Of a stretch of DNA of 64,000 bases, positions 60,875-64,000 are shown one piece after another. This DNA is from Cubamyces lactineus (taxonomy: Eukaryota > Basidiomycota > Agaricomycetes > Polyporales > Polyporaceae), in assembly GCA_022376465.1 (NCBI GenBank), contig JACDTU010000003.1:682001-746000 (forward strand), written 5' to 3'. The notes under the pieces are model-generated. The model was given only the letters and a program-made list of their open reading frames with translations, did not search any database and had not been told where the DNA came from. The position numbers and the translations under genes were made by a program. Each line of letters starts with the position of its first letter. Position 1 is the first letter of the stretch.

Positions 60875-62745
60875 AAACCCGTCTCAAAATCTGTAGCCCT
60901 GAGTGCGTTAATAGAAATATTGTCCTCTTCGTCCTCTTCGTCCTCTTCGTCTGAGATTTCTTCAGACTCGTCCTCTAAGTCCTCGTCGGTAACCTGTCGT
61001 ACCTTCCGACTGACAGGTTTGCCGGGCTTCTTAGGTTTAGAAGGACAGTCTCTAGAAATATGTCCCGGCTTCCTGCACCGGAAGCATAGTCCCTTGTCTT
61101 GCAGCTCCTGTCTCTCCTTGACAGAGAGCTTGTTAATATCGAGCGAGTCGTCCTCGATATTAACCGTCTTGACGTTCTTCCTAGTCTTCAAGGTTTTGGC
61201 CTTGCGTCCTCTGCGATTAGCCAAAATCTTTTCCGTAAGGTGATAGCTATGGTCGATCTCCTTAGTCCTAGTCATCCACTCTTCAATGGTCGTCGGCGGA
61301 GGGTACGACATGGATATCTTCTTCAGTAAATATTCTGGAAGCGCATTCCTGTACAGGGCCAGTTGCGCTGCTGGGTCCAGAATTTTTCCCTTGAGAGCTA
61401 GATCCATGAACCTCGCATTGAACTCATCGACTGAAGAGTAGTCCTTGAGCTGTATCGTCGTGAGATTAACCATAGAGTCGTCCACCTCGTCTACTGGGGC
61501 AAAGGCGAGTAGGAAATTCCTCTTGAAGACCGGCCAAGAGTCAAATCCTCGATAGACTCCCGGTCTAATTTCCTCTTCAGCTCGCTGAATTGTGATGTCC
61601 TTCCAGTAGTTTATATTGTCCCCTTCCATGAAGGATAGGGCCGTCGCCACCTTCGTGTAATCATTAACGAAGTCGTGGGGTCGCGCCGTGAACAACAGGA
61701 ACAGTTGATTGAGGAAGGACCTGGTTTTGTCTCGGTCTCCGTTGAAGACCTCAGGGTCCTTGATCTTGCCCTTTCCGTGTCCTTGCGGCGCATTTCCTGG
61801 AGCTTCTTGCGGTTCCGGGTCTGGGTCTGGTCCTGGTGGTCCTCCTCCTGGGGAGTAGGGATCTGAAGGCTCAGGGTCAGGCCGACCTCCGGGCCTACCT
61901 GGTCCGCCTCCTCCTCCACCTCCAGAAGGATTGATAACTCCTCCAGAAATTGCCGTTGCCCGAGGGGCTGGTCCACTTGATAAAGACCCGTATCTTTCTC
62001 CTTCTGAGCCTTGCCCTTGCGGAGTGAACGCATATCTATGGGCTCCAGAAATGGACTCTCCTGTCGCTGTTCCCGACATGTACGATGGTACTGATTTTCG
62101 TACAAATTCTGGGGTTGCGCTGCGACCAGTATACTCCAATTCAGATTTAGTCTCCTCGACCTCTGTCTGAATATGCTCTTCTCTCGGTTCAGGTGTTTCT
62201 GCCTCTACCCGAGTGTCTTCTGTTTTCGGTGCAGGTACTACGACCTTAATCCGAATAGTTTCTTCGATTTTCGGTTCAGGTGCTTCGACCGTCGTCCGAA
62301 AAGTCTCGTCCTCCTTGTCCGAGTCCTCTACCTTAGGCAGTTCGGTCTCCTTTCCTTTCTCCTTGAAGGATGGACCTGATTCCTTAGGTGATTCGGATTC
62401 TTGAGGTTTCGGGGTTCCTACTCTTGAAGTCGGAAACGATCCTGACACAACTCTCGGACTATTAATCCGACCAGTAGCTTTTCCAGCAAGTAGTGGCTTC
62501 TTGACTACCGCGGGTTGTCGTCCGTGGGTACTAGTAATATCCCGCTCTTGTGAGGAGTGTGTTAGGATTAAAGCCGATGCGTGCTTGACGTTTGGAACTT
62601 CCTTAGTGTTGTACCGAAGTGGACACCTTTCGTTGGTGCAAAAATTCCACTTGTCTACGCTTTCTCGATAGTATACGTCCCGAGCTTTGTCGGAGTTGTA
62701 GAGATGATATAACCTTGAACAACTATATGGTTCAGCTGAACTCAT
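60871..62745 (-). CDS. Gypsy-3 Gag
   Basis: 624 residues with Gag domain, CCHC knuckle and acidic tail, nearly identical to Gypsy-2 Gag. The start is ATG 62745, overlapping the ORF-A stop. The stop at 60871 follows the slippery heptamer (60874-60880). Confidence 0.93.
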   Translation of the reverse strand: MSSAEPYSCSRLYHLYNSDKARDVYYRESVDKWNFCTNERCPLRYNTKEVPNVKHASALILTHSSQERDITSTHGRQPAVVKKPLLAGKATGRINSPRVVSGSFPTSRVGTPKPQESESPKESGPSFKEKGKETELPKVEDSDKEDETFRTTVEAPEPKIEETIRIKVVVPAPKTEDTRVEAETPEPREEHIQTEVEETKSELEYTGRSATPEFVRKSVPSYMSGTATGESISGAHRYAFTPQGQGSEGERYGSLSSGPAPRATAISGGVINPSGGGGGGGPGRPGGRPDPEPSDPYSPGGGPPGPDPDPEPQEAPGNAPQGHGKGKIKDPEVFNGDRDKTRSFLNQLFLLFTARPHDFVNDYTKVATALSFMEGDNINYWKDITIQRAEEEIRPGVYRGFDSWPVFKRNFLLAFAPVDEVDDSMVNLTTIQLKDYSSVDEFNARFMDLALKGKILDPAAQLALYRNALPEYLLKKISMSYPPPTTIEEWMTRTKEIDHSYHLTEKILANRRGRKAKTLKTRKNVKTVNIEDDSLDINKLSVKERQELQDKGLCFRCRKPGHISRDCPSKPKKPGKPVSRKVRQVTDEDLEDESEEISDEEDEEDEEDNISINALRATDFETGF

Positions 62746-63617
62746 ACACGTTGTGCTTGTCGTAGGAAAGCCTGATGTAGTTCCCTAGCTCGGAGGCAAC
62801 TACGAAATTTCCTAAGATTTTCTTCGAGGTCTATATCTGCGTAGTTCTCCGGATTGAGGACCTTTGCTCGCAGGTAGTCAATCTGGTTCTGAAGATATCC
62901 CGCAAAGTTCCGTACCCTCGTTGGAGGCGTAACAGCTTGTCTTGGAATAAATTCGAGTGTCTGGATGACCTGAGTTATGTATCGATGGGCTCGTTCGAGA
63001 GTCGCGTGATATCTCCTCGTGAAGTCTTCCTGTCCTAGTACTTCCAAGTTATCTGCTATAACTCGAAGTGTATCGATCGCGTGCACCGGAAGCTGTGTTC
63101 TCCGATAGAATATTCCTGCCGTTGAGGATGCTTCTTCAACACTAGTTTCTGGAGTCGATCGATCCGAACTATCCGTTCCTGGACTCGCTCGGGTTGGAAT
63201 GGGTACGCCTATTGCTACTCCTGATTCCGCCTGAATGGCCAGAGAATTCCTATATTCTCTCCACTCTTGTGTTCGCTGAAACGCGGGTTCGTGGTCCGAT
63301 ACTCGAGTGCTCCGACCCGACGATATTGAACTGGTACTTTCTACGTAAGGGATTGTCGAGCTAAAACCTCTTATCAAGGGGAATGGGGATCCTCTTGGCG
63401 AACTTGGGAGAGCAACTATATTCTCCGGGATCGCGAGTGGTGGTAGCCTCGGCAGTGTTTTGTTCCTTCCGTCTAGTACCCCGGGTGATTGTCGCAATGG
63501 GGGTTGTGTAGTTCCCTCCGTATTGACTATCGTCTCTCTGTACGTTACGAGCAAGAGAGGGTTCTGATGCGTTTCGTAGTCGTTGTCTTTCGACGTAGGC
63601 CTCTGCACTTTTAACAA
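62742..63617 (-). CDS. Gypsy-3 ORF-A, ATG-less upstream ORF
   Basis: Third copy of the open frame without an in-frame ATG, again 291 codons from the first TTG and ending in the ATGA overlap with gag. It is almost identical to Gypsy-2 ORF-A. Confidence 0.65.
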   Translation of the reverse strand: MLKVQRPTSKDNDYETHQNPLLLVTYRETIVNTEGTTQPPLRQSPGVLDGRNKTLPRLPPLAIPENIVALPSSPRGSPFPLIRGFSSTIPYVESTSSISSGRSTRVSDHEPAFQRTQEWREYRNSLAIQAESGVAIGVPIPTRASPGTDSSDRSTPETSVEEASSTAGIFYRRTQLPVHAIDTLRVIADNLEVLGQEDFTRRYHATLERAHRYITQVIQTLEFIPRQAVTPPTRVRNFAGYLQNQIDYLRAKVLNPENYADIDLEENLRKFRSCLRARELHQAFLRQAQRV

Positions 63618-63629
63618 GTGGAGGGTTAA

Positions 63630-63641
63630 AGCTTTCAGTCT
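63630..63641 (-). other. Gypsy-3 primer-binding site (self-priming)
   Basis: Same 12-nt self-complementary primer-binding site as in the other copies; its partner in the LTR is at 63810-63821. Confidence 0.75.
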
Positions 63642-63643
63642 AA

Positions 63644-64000
63644 TGTTACGCTTTCGAGCGTGACTCTTAAACTATCAAGCCTTAAGACGTCAATGAATAG
63701 AGAGCTTGTATCTATTCAGCTACTAGCCCTAGCTTGTCGAAGATAAGCGCGTAGTAGTATTTACAGTTGAAAGCGAGTTAACGAGCAACCAAAGTCGTAT
63801 TTCGCGAAGAGACTGAAAGCTGAGGGTCGCTCTATGGCGTCGCCTCTTATATACATGTACACAAGCCTGTAGAAGGAATGTTCTAGCGTATACAAGGACT
63901 TTCTGGTACGTAGTAGCCAGCGCTAGTTGAACCTAGTAACACTGTGGCAGTGCTACTGTGGACTGTGCAGAAGCGCCTGTGCACTGCGCGGAAGCGACTG
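63644..64000 (-). repeat. Gypsy-3 5' LTR, incomplete
   Basis: The first 357 bp (window orientation) of the second LTR; the rest, and the second target-site copy, lie beyond the window. Confidence 0.93.

Larger units (their letters stand above)
55302..64000 (-). mobile_element. Gypsy-3: Ty3/gypsy chromovirus, runs off the window end
   Basis: Minus-strand copy with intact ORF-D, pol, gag and ORF-A; its 5' LTR is incomplete at the window edge. The left flank gttac (55297-55301) is the candidate target duplication. The visible LTR parts differ at about one base. All ORFs are open, making it a candidate active copy. Confidence 0.95.

Overview
The window is nuclear DNA of a filamentous basidiomycete, most likely an Agaricomycete of polypore type. 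The reasons are GC-rich genes cut by many 50-60 bp GT-AG introns, an expanded F-box family, a basidiomycete-style P450, a KDZ (Kyakuja-Dileera-Zisupton) transposase gene next to a TET/JBP dioxygenase gene, and dense LTR retrotransposons. Exon coordinates were assembled by hand from splice sites and reading-frame continuity. Family names come from recognised motifs, not searches.

Bases 1-20,162 are mostly host genes. They are the 3' part of a CSC1/OSCA-like channel gene (+), an unknown coiled-coil gene (+), two convergent F-box genes, a zinc alcohol dehydrogenase (+), a ten-exon cytochrome P450 (-), a third F-box gene (-) and a second coiled-coil gene (-). The pair 'coiled-coil gene then F-box gene' occurs twice in inverted orientation (2.7-6.4 kb and 15.6-19.0 kb). 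The coiled-coil copies are nearly identical while the F-box copies have diverged.

Bases 20,163-about 24,027 hold a 5'-truncated Ty1/copia element (-) with its 3' LTR and a pol split by one in-frame stop.

Bases 24,292-64,000 are a nest of mobile DNA. A CxC2-KDZ transposase gene (-) of about 1,096 codons stands head to head with a TET/JBP 2-oxoglutarate/Fe(II) dioxygenase gene (+), a combination known from basidiomycete KDZ elements. The KDZ gene is cut at a codon boundary by a complete gypsy element (Gypsy-1, 27,085-35,990; identical LTRs; 5-bp target duplication). A second copy (Gypsy-2, 40,775-54,171, +) cuts a gene with an RNase H1 N-terminal/viroplasmin-like domain. A third (Gypsy-3, 55,302 to beyond the window, -) cuts another gene. 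Gypsy-2 is itself interrupted in pol by a 4.5-kb giant palindrome (44,940-49,422) with terminal inverted repeats, a 7-bp target duplication and repeat-packed subterminal regions.

The gypsy family is the most unusual part. It is a chromodomain-bearing (chromovirus) element with four ORFs. A 12-nt match between the predicted transcript 5' end and the primer-binding site indicates Tf1/sushi-type self-priming. A GGGTTTT slippery site abutting the gag stop, followed by a hairpin, indicates -1 frameshifting into pol. A conserved upstream ORF (ORF-A) contains no ATG in any forward frame and ends in an ATGA overlap with gag. A conserved ORF of about 430 codons of unknown function (ORF-D) lies between pol and the 3' LTR.
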